From contig JACAVV010000023.1 of assembly GCA_024648695.1 (NCBI GenBank), positions 1-64,000 of the forward strand: a DNA stretch of 64,000 nt, written 5' to 3'. The notes beneath the pieces are model-generated. The model had not been told where the DNA came from, ran no database searches, and saw only the letters and a list, made by a program, of their open reading frames with translations. The DNA comes from Nitrospina sp. Its GTDB lineage: Bacteria; Nitrospinota; Nitrospinia; Nitrospinales; JACRGP01. The position numbers and the translations under genes were made by a program. Below are positions 43,777 to 51,352 of this stretch, piece by piece. The number at the start of each line of letters is the position of its first letter. The first letter of the stretch is position 1.

Positions 43777-44589
43777 GTGCGCCCATTGACCCCAATTGAC
43801 TGGCCACAAATAAAAGAATCGGTGACAGGACTTCCCATCGGGTCTTCCATTTTAACTTACGATTCCATTGAGTCGACCAACGACCTGGCCAAACATTATC
43901 TGGAATCGGGATCTGATGAAGGACTGCTCATTTTTGCCGAACAGCAGACACAAGGGCGGGGCCGATTGGGACGGCAGTGGGTTTCACTACCCGGATTGGG
44001 AATGTATTTTTCCTTTATTTTACGACCGGAACTTTCTCCAGAAAAATTACCTTTGCTCACGTTAATGGCTGGCCTTGCATTGGTTTCGACAATTTCTGCA
44101 TATTGTCCTCAAAACACCAAAGTTAAATGGCCGAATGATGTCTTGATTTATGGGAAAAAGGTTTGCGGTATTTTATGCGAACTGTGCACGTCAGGGTCCA
44201 AGCCCGGAATCGTGGTGGGAATTGGAATCAATGTGAATCACACTCAGGATCATTTCCCCACCGAAATCAAGTCTCTGGCTACCTCTATTGCGCTTGAGAA
44301 ATCAGATTCCATAAACCGCACCGAACTGCTTTCTTCGTTAATTTTGAGCTTAAACAGGGAATATCTAAGTTTACAGTCGGAGGGTGGTGAATCCCGATTA
44401 TTGAAAAACTGGAGCAAGCATACCAATTTGTGGGGCCGGCATGTGAGTTTAACTAAAGCGGGAACTGTTTATTCCGGTAAGGCAACTAGGTTGGACTCTT
44501 TTGGCAATTTAATTATCAGGGATGAATCCGGACAGGAAACAGCTTTCAACGGTGGAGAAGTTTCTTTTAGGAAAGATTCAAATTTCTGA
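43777..44589 (+). CDS. birA: Biotin-[acetyl-CoA-carboxylase] ligase
   Basis: Attaches biotin to the biotin carrier protein of acetyl-CoA carboxylase via biotinyl-AMP. Conserved elements are the biotinyl-AMP loop GRGRLGRQW (about 59-67), FILRPELSP, KWPNDV and VVGIGINVNHT. The C-terminal domain with AFNGGEVSF is the SH3-like cap. At 270 residues it lacks the N-terminal winged-helix of E. coli BirA, so it is a group I ligase that does not repress bio genes. The start is a GTG; no strong ribosome-binding site is visible. Confidence 0.95.
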   Translation: MRPLTPIDWPQIKESVTGLPIGSSILTYDSIESTNDLAKHYLESGSDEGLLIFAEQQTQGRGRLGRQWVSLPGLGMYFSFILRPELSPEKLPLLTLMAGLALVSTISAYCPQNTKVKWPNDVLIYGKKVCGILCELCTSGSKPGIVVGIGINVNHTQDHFPTEIKSLATSIALEKSDSINRTELLSSLILSLNREYLSLQSEGGESRLLKNWSKHTNLWGRHVSLTKAGTVYSGKATRLDSFGNLIIRDESGQETAFNGGEVSFRKDSNF

Positions 44590-44591
44590 AA

Positions 44592-45095
44592 CTAGTACGT
44601 TCCAAAAAACCCCAATCCAATGCTGAATCGTGATTGCGGGATTGAGTAGGAATTTTCTGGCCAGAGGTAGTTTTCCTTCATGCTGATAACCGGATAGCGA
44701 TAACTTATTTGATCCAGAGGTTGATTCCTACCGCCCAGAACTTCTCCGGCAACGGTTATCTTGCGATCTTTCCTGTACACTTCCGGATCGATAAAGTGAG
44801 GATACATTACCAGAAACCGTCCGTCTGTCCGGTCACCCAGTTCGGGTTCGTACTGGTAACCTAATGGCCTTTGTAAAATTTCCAGATGACCCTCTTGTGG
44901 GCCATTATGCACCGCGACTATGGTTCCTCCCAAAATTACTTTTCTTCCCAGATATTTTTCCGGGTTCCTGACCAGATCCTGAAAGTACACATTGGATTCG
45001 CTTTCACTGATTGCTTGCTTGGAAATCACCTGAGTGCAACCCAGGGGGAATAAAGAGAGAAGCAGAAGCAACGCAAACAGAAAATGGTTCTTCAT
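44592..45095 (-). CDS. Slp-family outer-membrane lipoprotein (second copy)
   Basis: A 167-residue lipoprotein with the lipobox FPLGC (C20). The mature part follows the Slp pattern: P-KYLGRKVILGGTIV, EILQRPLG, GRFLVMYPHFIDPEVY, KITVAGEV. Slp is a starvation- and acid-induced outer-membrane lipoprotein in E. coli with unclear function. The frame is open 162 bases further upstream, through the end of its neighbour, so I used the ATG at 45095, where the signal peptide starts. It shares the neighbour's family; the two are probably tandem duplicates. Confidence 0.85.
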   Translation of the reverse strand: MKNHFLFALLLLLSLFPLGCTQVISKQAISESESNVYFQDLVRNPEKYLGRKVILGGTIVAVHNGPQEGHLEILQRPLGYQYEPELGDRTDGRFLVMYPHFIDPEVYRKDRKITVAGEVLGGRNQPLDQISYRYPVISMKENYLWPENSYSIPQSRFSIGLGFFGTY

Positions 45096-45114
45096 GGTCG
45101 GACCTGAATAAGAA

Positions 45115-45660
45115 TTACCAATAATAAGGGTACCCCCAATATGGACGCCGAAAGTACCTGTAGCGATAGGGGTAAGGGTACCAAAACGGATCCCAGTAAA
45201 AAGGATCGTAGTAAACTGCGGGGACCTCTTCCCATAAATGAAGTTCCTCCACCTCAATCACGGGAAACCTGTATTCCTGGTCCTCAACTCTTCGCACCTG
45301 ACTTCCGGTAATGACCCCAGCGCCTGTCACTTTTCGTCCTTTGGAAAAAACTTCCGATTCCAGATATCCCTTCTTGAAAAAAATGAATCGGCCCGCTGTT
45401 TGATCGCCACCATAGGGCTCCCCGGTACTATCCAGGTTTTTTTGAATGATCTCGATTTCTGCGCCGCCGGGTATATTGTGGGTTTTCACGATCTCCCCAC
45501 CCCAAACCACACGGCGGCCGATATAGGTATCGGGCGATTCAAAAACCTGCATAAAGCCGAGGTTCCTGTCGACCGTACTCAAAACCTGTTCGGAAATCAC
45601 ATGCGTGCACCCGCTAAGCAATAAAAAGCCAAAAAATAATATTTTGATATGCGTTTTCAA
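45115..45660 (-). CDS. Slp-family outer-membrane lipoprotein (first copy)
   Basis: A 181-residue lipoprotein with the lipobox LLSGC (C18). The mature sequence has YIGRRVVWGGEIV, EIIQKNLD, GRFIFFKKGYLESEVF and KVTGAGVITG, the Slp pattern. The last 35 residues are extremely Tyr/Trp/Pro/Arg-rich (VYYDPFYWDPFWYPYPYRYR), an extension absent from the second copy and not usual in Slp. Such aromatic tails may lie at the membrane surface. It follows the J-domain gene after 34 bases and precedes its paralogue by 19. Confidence 0.85.
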   Translation of the reverse strand: MKTHIKILFFGFLLLSGCTHVISEQVLSTVDRNLGFMQVFESPDTYIGRRVVWGGEIVKTHNIPGGAEIEIIQKNLDSTGEPYGGDQTAGRFIFFKKGYLESEVFSKGRKVTGAGVITGSQVRRVEDQEYRFPVIEVEELHLWEEVPAVYYDPFYWDPFWYPYPYRYRYFRRPYWGYPYYW

Positions 45661-45694
45661 ACGATCACCATTTGCCTCTAAAAATATAGCAGGA

Positions 45695-46222
45695 CTAATC
45701 CTGAGTCACTTTGGGAACGCCCCGTAAAAATTCCTGAAAATTATTGCGGCACTTATTCACAAAGCCTTTATATTCTATATCGGACATATTCTGCTTGGAA
45801 TAAAACCTGGGTTTCACTTTTACTTGTTCAAGGTTTTCCAGAAAGTGTCGAAAATTGGCACGACATTCTTCAACAAACCGGCTATGTTCGATATCTGCCC
45901 ATCTCGACGGTGTGTACACAGAGGAACCGGGTTTTCTTTTTAGCTTCAAGTACTCTGTATTTTTAAATACGATAGCAGATGCTGACCCGTTCCGCAGATA
46001 GCCATTAAACGCTTTCCTGTTGTTTTCATTCATCAGAAAACGGTAAGCTTCAACACCCAATTCAAATTTTTTATAAGATAGTATATCGTCTGGAAACCGG
46101 TCGGGATGATACCTTAAAATCAGCTTGCGGAAACCCTTTTTTATTTCCAGAGGCTTGGAGAAATCAGATATACCGAGCAATCGATAAGGATTTTGCGATT
46201 TCAGTTTGGGAGGAAGTTTCAT
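45695..46222 (-). CDS. J-domain protein with a duplicated C-terminal motif
   Basis: A 175-residue co-chaperone-like protein. The J domain occupies about 10-75 with the essential H39-P-D41 (LRYHPDRF), so it should stimulate an Hsp70 ATPase. The C-terminal half carries two copies of a 25-residue motif, DIEHSRFVEECRANFRHFL near 117 and DIEYKGFVNKCRNNFQEFL near 152, each with a central Cys. The repeats may be the client-binding part. It is the first gene of a minus-strand set with the two Slp lipoproteins. No zinc finger or DnaJ C-terminal domain is present. Confidence 0.8.
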   Translation of the reverse strand: MKLPPKLKSQNPYRLLGISDFSKPLEIKKGFRKLILRYHPDRFPDDILSYKKFELGVEAYRFLMNENNRKAFNGYLRNGSASAIVFKNTEYLKLKRKPGSSVYTPSRWADIEHSRFVEECRANFRHFLENLEQVKVKPRFYSKQNMSDIEYKGFVNKCRNNFQEFLRGVPKVTQD

Positions 46223-46360
46223 TTAAATCACCTGAGAAAGGATGCGGTGAAAGCTGGTTAGGATGGAATAAAGGCAAAGGCCCCGAAGACTTTTTGACCG
46301 GGTTCAGACTCAATAGACCTTTTTATTTTACCTCGGCTTGAACCTGAATTAAATCGAATT

Positions 46361-47095
46361 ATGATCGAGCTGGGTTTCTTTCTTTACATACTGTTATTTT
46401 TAATATTTCCCATTCCAGTGCTGGTTTTGACTTTGGGCACTGGAACCACCCTCAGTATGTACCGCATCCATCAAATATGGACTCACCAACCACCGGAAGG
46501 AAAAACAATTCTGGTCTTTTTGTTTGTCTGCCAATCACTGAATTTTTTCCTGAGTGCTCTGGTGTCTTTCGCAATGGCCTTTTTGGTGTACTGGTTCATC
46601 GCAAGATTTTCCTATCTGTTCCTGTTTAATTTACTGTTCGCCTTTTTCATTTCATTGCGCTGGTTTAATTTCACCCAAAAATGGTTTAAAAACAGAATCG
46701 ATAAAATGCTTGCAGTCCCGGGAAAAGCCCAATTTGATAGCGCTAAAGGACACTTCATCATTTTTCTTTTCAAGCAAAAAGACATTGGATTTGGTTCTGG
46801 TCTGGCCACCGTCACTTTGGATGCAGGGTACTTGCTAATGACAACCCAGGGACCCGTATTTAAAGGGGTCATGCATCAGTGTAATTTTTCAGATCAAATC
46901 TTTTCAGAAATAAGAAAAGTGAGTTCCGACAAAATTCGCCTGCTTCCCTGTGCTCCCTTTCCCCCCTTCTATCCGGACGCTTGCCTGATCGCTTTTAAAG
47001 ATCAGTTTTACCCATTTCGAAGCAGGGAAGTTCGGACCCGTTTCCTGAAAGTCCTTCAAGACCCAGGCAATCAGGAGGCTTCTCCAAATCCTTGA
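46361..47095 (+). CDS. Membrane protein of unknown function
   Basis: A 244-residue protein with three helices (about residues 5-27, 49-73 and 78-104), then a soluble part (about 115-244) ending FPPFYPDACLIAFKDQF. It is read divergently from the J-domain gene and in the same direction as the DnaJ-like gene, with 84 bases between. I do not recognise the family. No ribosome-binding site is clear before the ATG, so the start could lie elsewhere in the first ten codons. Confidence 0.7.
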   Translation: MIELGFFLYILLFLIFPIPVLVLTLGTGTTLSMYRIHQIWTHQPPEGKTILVFLFVCQSLNFFLSALVSFAMAFLVYWFIARFSYLFLFNLLFAFFISLRWFNFTQKWFKNRIDKMLAVPGKAQFDSAKGHFIIFLFKQKDIGFGSGLATVTLDAGYLLMTTQGPVFKGVMHQCNFSDQIFSEIRKVSSDKIRLLPCAPFPPFYPDACLIAFKDQFYPFRSREVRTRFLKVLQDPGNQEASPNP

Positions 47096-47111
47096 TTCAA
47101 AGGGGAATGAG

Positions 47112-47140
47112 TTGAACTCTGGATGTTATAGCTTTAGAAT
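47112..47140 (+). promoter_or_regulatory. Sigma-70-type promoter for the DnaJ-like gene
   Basis: The -35 box TTGAAC (47112-47117) and the -10 box TAGAAT (47135-47140) are exactly 17 bases apart. The start would be near 47147 and the ATG is at 47180. No CIRCE element (TTAGCACTC-N9-GAGTGCTAA) is seen, so HrcA control is not supported. Confidence 0.6.
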
Positions 47141-47179
47141 GGGATCAACTCCCAATAAAATTTCGAACCGGCTCATTGA

Positions 47180-48094
47180 ATGAAAACCAAGGATTATTAC
47201 AAAATACTGAACGTAAAGGTCAACTCTTCGCAGGAAGAGATCAAAAAGCAGTACCGGACTCTGGCCAAGCAATACCATCCGGATGCCAATAACGGTAGCA
47301 AACAAAGCGAAGAGAAGTTCAAGAAAGTTACCGAAGCCTACGAAACCCTTGGTGATAAAGGAAAGCGCAAGGATTATGATCAACAACGGCGCTCCGGATT
47401 CAACCGGGGTCCCCGGCCAAGACACAATCCGTGGCAAGACCAGGGTTACGATTTTTCGCAGGATCCCGGGGGGTTTCGCGAAGACCCCTTTCAGCGCGGT
47501 TCTGGTTTTAAACAGCAGACCGAGCAACAAACCTTCGATCCCGATGCACCGACTCGTGGATTCGACTTACAATTCATTCTTGAGGTTCCATTAGAAATTG
47601 TGGCCCTGGGAGGCAAGGTACCCTACACTTATGAAAAATATGTGACCTGCGCCGATTGCGAGGGAACGGGAAAAATAGATGGAGAAGACTGTGTTGTCTG
47701 CGCTGGTAAACGTTTGACCATCGAAGAATTGACCATTGATGTAGAAGTGCCGCCGGGAGTTGCGGATTCCTATACCTTGCGTCTTGAGTTGCAAGGGGGT
47801 GCGGGCCGGAACGGCGCGCCGCCCGGTGACCTGTTTTTAAAAATTCAAACCTTGCCGCATCCGCTTTTCAAAAGAAAGCAGACCGATATATATTCGGAAG
47901 TTCAGATTCCACGAGAATTGGCCGATAGCGGCGGAACCATCGAAATTCAAACTTTGGAATCTCTGAAAACCATCAAGGTTGAGGAGGGAACCCTGACCGG
48001 AGAAGAACTCCGCCTTTCGGGCGAAGGTTGTCATTTCCCATGGGACAAAAAACGGGGCGACCTCATCATCAAGTTTTTTGTTTCGGACGATTAA
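47180..48094 (+). CDS. DnaJ-like chaperone with half a zinc-finger domain
   Basis: A 304-residue DnaJ/CbpA-type protein. The J domain (about 4-70) has H33-P-D35. A Gly/Arg/Gln-rich linker spans 72-120. The client-binding domains (about 125-300) contain only one zinc centre, C157-A-D-C160 and C171-V-V-C174; DnaJ has four such motifs and CbpA none. The final LRLSGEGCHFPWDKKRGDL segment is the standard C-terminal domain II. It would act with DnaK in the cytoplasm. The FliF-tail-like gene follows after two bases. Confidence 0.88.
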   Translation: MKTKDYYKILNVKVNSSQEEIKKQYRTLAKQYHPDANNGSKQSEEKFKKVTEAYETLGDKGKRKDYDQQRRSGFNRGPRPRHNPWQDQGYDFSQDPGGFREDPFQRGSGFKQQTEQQTFDPDAPTRGFDLQFILEVPLEIVALGGKVPYTYEKYVTCADCEGTGKIDGEDCVVCAGKRLTIEELTIDVEVPPGVADSYTLRLELQGGAGRNGAPPGDLFLKIQTLPHPLFKRKQTDIYSEVQIPRELADSGGTIEIQTLESLKTIKVEEGTLTGEELRLSGEGCHFPWDKKRGDLIIKFFVSDD

Positions 48095-48096
48095 TT

Positions 48097-48402
48097 ATGA
48101 CTACAGGAATCATAGGGGGTATCGTAATCCTGGGTTCCATCCTGGTCTATTGGTTTCTTTTCAGGGAAGATCCTGCTCCGCCTGTTAAAAAGGTTCCAAA
48201 GGTTGCTCCCAAAACTCCGCCGGTGAAAAGCAATCCTGAATTGGAACGCCCTCCCCTGAATCCCGATTTAGTGAAAAAAAGAAAACAAAGCATTAAAGAG
48301 GTCAATGTATTCGCTTTGGAAAATCCAGAATTGGTGAGCCAGATTTTAAAAAAATGGATGAACGAAAAAAAGCCCGGTCCCGATTCAAACAGAAAAGGGT
48401 AA
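48097..48402 (+). CDS. Small membrane protein with a FliF-like C-terminal tail
   Basis: A 101-residue protein. Residues 1-23 include a membrane helix (GIIGGIVILGSILVYWFLF), followed by a Pro/Lys-rich linker (28-66). The tail ALENPELVSQILKKWMNE (about 73-90) strongly resembles the FliG-binding end of the flagellar MS-ring protein FliF (DPRVVALVIRQWMNN in Salmonella). No flagellar gene is in the window. It starts at an ATG two bases after the dnaJ-like stop and is co-transcribed with it. The similarity to FliF is my own recognition and not proven. Confidence 0.7.
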   Translation: MTTGIIGGIVILGSILVYWFLFREDPAPPVKKVPKVAPKTPPVKSNPELERPPLNPDLVKKRKQSIKEVNVFALENPELVSQILKKWMNEKKPGPDSNRKG

Positions 48403-48426
48403 AACCTGGGCTTTTAAAAAGAATTT

Positions 48427-49029
48427 TCAGTTAGCTTGTCGACAGAGCCAAATAGATGACCAAACATCTGCAGTAGGATATTCGGTATCGATACCAATCT
48501 TCAGATCAAAGCGAATGATCTTGTCATCTGAACATTCCGAAATCCAGGTACTGGCAAAAATCCCCTTTTCGAAGATTGGGTCAATGGGAACTTCGGTTCC
48601 ATTTTTATCCACCAGCGCTTTGGTTTTATCCACCAGGGTAGCCGCCTCGGATTTATTCGGGATTCTCCAGTCGCTATAGCCAGCAAACTTGTCGTTGTTT
48701 ATTTCATCTACATAAGACTGGTGGTCTTTCCACGTAAAAAAGTGATTTTTATCCAGCCAGGCATCTTTCTTTTTCCACATCAACCCGGAATTGGGATCGG
48801 TGATCGTGTCGTCCCCATTATCGATCAAAGGTTTCTTGGGTTCCTTTTTGGGTGCAACTTTCGCTTTAGCGGCGGCCTTTGGAGCCGCCTTGGGTGTGGC
48901 TTTAGCCCCGGCTTCTGCTTTGGGCTCAGCTTTCGCTTCTCCACCTTCGGGGGGCTTTTTAGCCTCCTTCACCTCTTTGGTTTCACCTTCATTTTCTTTT
49001 CCGGATTCGCTATCTTTGTTTTTTTCCAT
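48427..49029 (-). CDS. DUF1566 protein with an Ala/Lys/Glu-rich N-terminus
   Basis: A 200-residue protein. Residues 1-65 are low-complexity Ala/Lys/Glu/Pro (repeated KA-x-PKA units) without a signal peptide. Residues 70-200 are a DUF1566 (Lcl-type lectin-like) domain: DPNSGLMWKKK, YSDWRIPNKSEAATLVD, FASTWISE, and a final SIWLCR. DUF1566 is usually found in exported proteins; here no export signal is visible, which is odd. Its length and start are uncertain because of the repetitive first part. It converges with the FliF-tail-like gene. Confidence 0.78.
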   Translation of the reverse strand: MEKNKDSESGKENEGETKEVKEAKKPPEGGEAKAEPKAEAGAKATPKAAPKAAAKAKVAPKKEPKKPLIDNGDDTITDPNSGLMWKKKDAWLDKNHFFTWKDHQSYVDEINNDKFAGYSDWRIPNKSEAATLVDKTKALVDKNGTEVPIDPIFEKGIFASTWISECSDDKIIRFDLKIGIDTEYPTADVWSSIWLCRQAN

Positions 49030-49046
49030 TGTGATCTTATCTTGCC

Positions 49047-49340
49047 TTAATGTTTTACTTTTTTTTTGGGATAAAGCGGTCCATCATCCAGAATTTCACT
49101 CAAATCCTTATTTGAATTTAATACGACATTCAGAATCTCACCCAGCTCGGCGGGGGAATACAAATCGAGCTTATCCATAAAATGCTTTCGATATTCAGCG
49201 GCATTGTTCTGGATCCATTCCAAAACAATGGCTTCATTTTGTCCTGAAACCCCTTTGGCTTGCAGTTCTTTTTTGCCCAAAAGGTTTGTCTGGGAAGCTC
49301 TTATGATTTCGCAAATCAGATCTGATTTTACTTGACTCAT
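49047..49340 (-). CDS. Unknown 97-residue protein
   Basis: A soluble, helical 97-residue protein (pattern SDLICEIIRASQTNLL, then AIVLEWIQNNAAEYRKHF, ending in a basic PKKKVKH tail). I do not recognise the family. It starts at an ATG without a strong ribosome-binding site. It reads into the DUF1566 gene with 17 bases between, so the two are probably one transcript starting at the promoter at 49396-49424. The function is unknown. Confidence 0.7.
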   Translation of the reverse strand: MSQVKSDLICEIIRASQTNLLGKKELQAKGVSGQNEAIVLEWIQNNAAEYRKHFMDKLDLYSPAELGEILNVVLNSNKDLSEILDDGPLYPKKKVKH

Positions 49341-49395
49341 AGCATGGCCCGATTTGGTGATAAGGATACTTTATGAGTAACTGAAAAAACGGGGT

Positions 49396-49424
49396 ACTTT
49401 ATAATTTGTACCGGCAATTGTCAA
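49396..49424 (-). promoter_or_regulatory. Sigma-70-type promoter with inverted repeat
   Basis: On the minus strand, -35 TTGACA (plus 49419-49424) is perfect. The -10 is TAAAGT (plus 49396-49401, spacing 17) or TATAAA (plus 49398-49403, spacing 15). GGTAC/GTACC (49393-49397 and 49408-49412) flank the -10 region and could be an operator. Confidence 0.6.
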
Positions 49425-49426
49425 CC

Positions 49427-49461
49427 TGATATTTTTTAACAATACAATACAAAAAATATCA
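49427..49461. repeat. Perfect 11-bp inverted repeat between unknown gene and permease
   Basis: TGATATTTTTT (49427-49437) and AAAAAATATCA (49451-49461) are perfect complements around a 13-base loop. The stem is AT-rich, which makes it a weak terminator but a plausible protein-binding site. It lies just upstream of the TTGACA box of the neighbouring promoter. Confidence 0.6.
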
Positions 49462-49579
49462 AGGGCTTGCCTCAATTACCGCTTAATTTCGATAAATCCC
49501 TCTATATTATATTTTATAACAATTCACAGTGTTTTTAAACAAAATCCTGCTGAAGCAAATTATATACAATCCCCATTAA

Positions 49580-50401
49580 TCAAGCTCGTTTTTTTGGATC
49601 AAGAACATCCCTGAGCCCTTCTCCGAGAAAATTAAATGCCAAAATAGTGAGAAAAATCATGATCGATGGGAAAACAATCAAATGGGGGTAAAACTTGATG
49701 GCCGTCCATCCATCATTCGCCAGGGTCCCCCAACTGCTGAACGGAGGAGCTAAACCCAGTCCAATAAAGCTTAAGGTGGATTCGGCCAATATGGCTACCG
49801 GCGTTCTAAAGGTTAGGGTAACGATCAAAAGTCCCCAGGTGTTGGGTAAAATCTCACGAAAAATGATTCTATATTGTCCCATTCCCAAAGCCCGCGCTGA
49901 TTCCACAAAAGGCAATTCCTTGATTCGCAAAACCTCCCCACGAACAATTCGGGCCACCGTCACCCAACTGACCATGGTGAGAGCCAGGAAAATTCCGGTG
50001 ATTCCTCTACCCAAAACAACGGTCAATAAGATGATCAGCAATAAATCGGGCAGGGAAAACACGACGTCTACAATACGCATCATCCATTGATCGGTTTTGC
50101 CGCCTTTGTAACCCGACCAGGCGCCATAAAGGGTACCGATGCCTATTGCGATCAAGGAAGTGAACACGCCTATAAACAGTGAAACACGCGCGCCATAAAT
50201 TATTCTGGATAGAAGATCGCGTCCCAGACGATCTGTTCCAAGCCAGTGCTGGGTGTCCGGCGAACTCAGGGTCAGTTGCAAATCCTGCGTTTCATAGGAA
50301 TACGGGGCAAGCCAAGGAGCAAACAAAGCGGCTGATGCGATAACGATCAGGAACACCAGACTCCATTGGGCGGGCCGTGACAGCCTGGAGTAAAGTTTCA
50401 T
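49580..50401 (-). CDS. Peptide/nickel ABC transporter permease, DppC/OppC type
   Basis: A 273-residue inner-membrane subunit of a peptide-type importer. The DppC hallmark HWLGTDRLGRDLLSRIIYGARVS is near 51-73, and the EAA loop (VESARALGMGQYRIIFREILPN) is near 165-186. The first helix is at about 13-33. It overlaps the DppB-type gene upstream by four bases, so the two are coupled. No binding protein or ATPase is encoded on either side, unlike the complete Yej set at 4.5-10.8 kb. Confidence 0.9.
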   Translation of the reverse strand: MKLYSRLSRPAQWSLVFLIVIASAALFAPWLAPYSYETQDLQLTLSSPDTQHWLGTDRLGRDLLSRIIYGARVSLFIGVFTSLIAIGIGTLYGAWSGYKGGKTDQWMMRIVDVVFSLPDLLLIILLTVVLGRGITGIFLALTMVSWVTVARIVRGEVLRIKELPFVESARALGMGQYRIIFREILPNTWGLLIVTLTFRTPVAILAESTLSFIGLGLAPPFSSWGTLANDGWTAIKFYPHLIVFPSIMIFLTILAFNFLGEGLRDVLDPKKRA

Positions 50402-51315
50402 TCCACCGTCACCCTCGGGTCGAGAAGCCTGTAAATCAGGTCGACGACAATATGAGCCAAAACGATCAGCAAGGCGTAAACCAAAGTCACGCCCATGATC
50501 AATGGATAATCCCTGTTGGTCACGGCTGTTATGAAAAAATTGCCCATACCGGGAACGGAAAAGATGAACTCGATCACGAAGGATCCGGTCACCAACCCGG
50601 CGGTCAAAGGTCCCATAACGGATACAATCGGGGACAATGCATTTTTTAAGGCATGCTTAAGAATCACCGTAGCCTCGCTCAAACCCTTGGCTCGGGCGGT
50701 ACGAATATAATCGGACCCCATCACCTCCAATAGCGTCGAGCGGGTGAGCCGGGCAATATAGCCCGCATAACCGGCTCCCAGAGCAATTGCGGGCATGACA
50801 ACGTATTTCGGTCCTTCCCAAAGTGCGGGCGGTAACCAGTGCAGTGTGTTGGAAAACCAAAGGATCAACAAGGTTCCCAACACAAAATTGGGAAGTGATA
50901 TTCCGAGCGTGGACAAAAATATGCAAAAGCGGTCGAGCAGGGTATCGGGTTTATAGGCCGATAAAATGCCGGCGGGTAAACCCAAAATCAGGCTCACGAA
51001 CACGGCGCTCAGGCCCAGCGTCAGGGAAACGGGGAACGTGTCCCGGATGATATCAGCCACATCCCTCCCCACATATTTATAGGAAGGACCAAAATCACCT
51101 TGTACGAGTTGTTTTAGATACAAAACATACTGTTGCCACAACGGTTTGTCCAAATGATACTTGGCTTCGATATTTTGCAATATCTCGGGAGGCAATTTTT
51201 TTTCGCGGTCGAAGGGTCCTCCCGGAACCACATGCATGATGGCAAAGGTGAGGGTCGCGACCGTCAACAGGACGGGAACGCCATACAACAAACGCTTCAA
51301 CAAAAAACGTCCCAT
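50398..51315 (-). CDS. Peptide/nickel ABC transporter permease, DppB/OppB type
   Basis: A 305-residue permease. The first helix has FAIMHVVPGGPFDREKKLP, the DppB pattern, and the EAA loop reads RTARAKGLSEATVILKHALKN near 215-235. Six helices are predicted. The ATG at 51315 is used. It precedes the DppC-type gene, which overlaps its end by four bases. It shares no operon with an ATPase or binding protein in this window, so it needs parts from elsewhere or borrows them. Confidence 0.9.
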   Translation of the reverse strand: MGRFLLKRLLYGVPVLLTVATLTFAIMHVVPGGPFDREKKLPPEILQNIEAKYHLDKPLWQQYVLYLKQLVQGDFGPSYKYVGRDVADIIRDTFPVSLTLGLSAVFVSLILGLPAGILSAYKPDTLLDRFCIFLSTLGISLPNFVLGTLLILWFSNTLHWLPPALWEGPKYVVMPAIALGAGYAGYIARLTRSTLLEVMGSDYIRTARAKGLSEATVILKHALKNALSPIVSVMGPLTAGLVTGSFVIEFIFSVPGMGNFFITAVTNRDYPLIMGVTLVYALLIVLAHIVVDLIYRLLDPRVTVE

Positions 51316-51352
51316 CCCGGTTAACCCGACCTTCTCACTTTAGAAAACCTCC

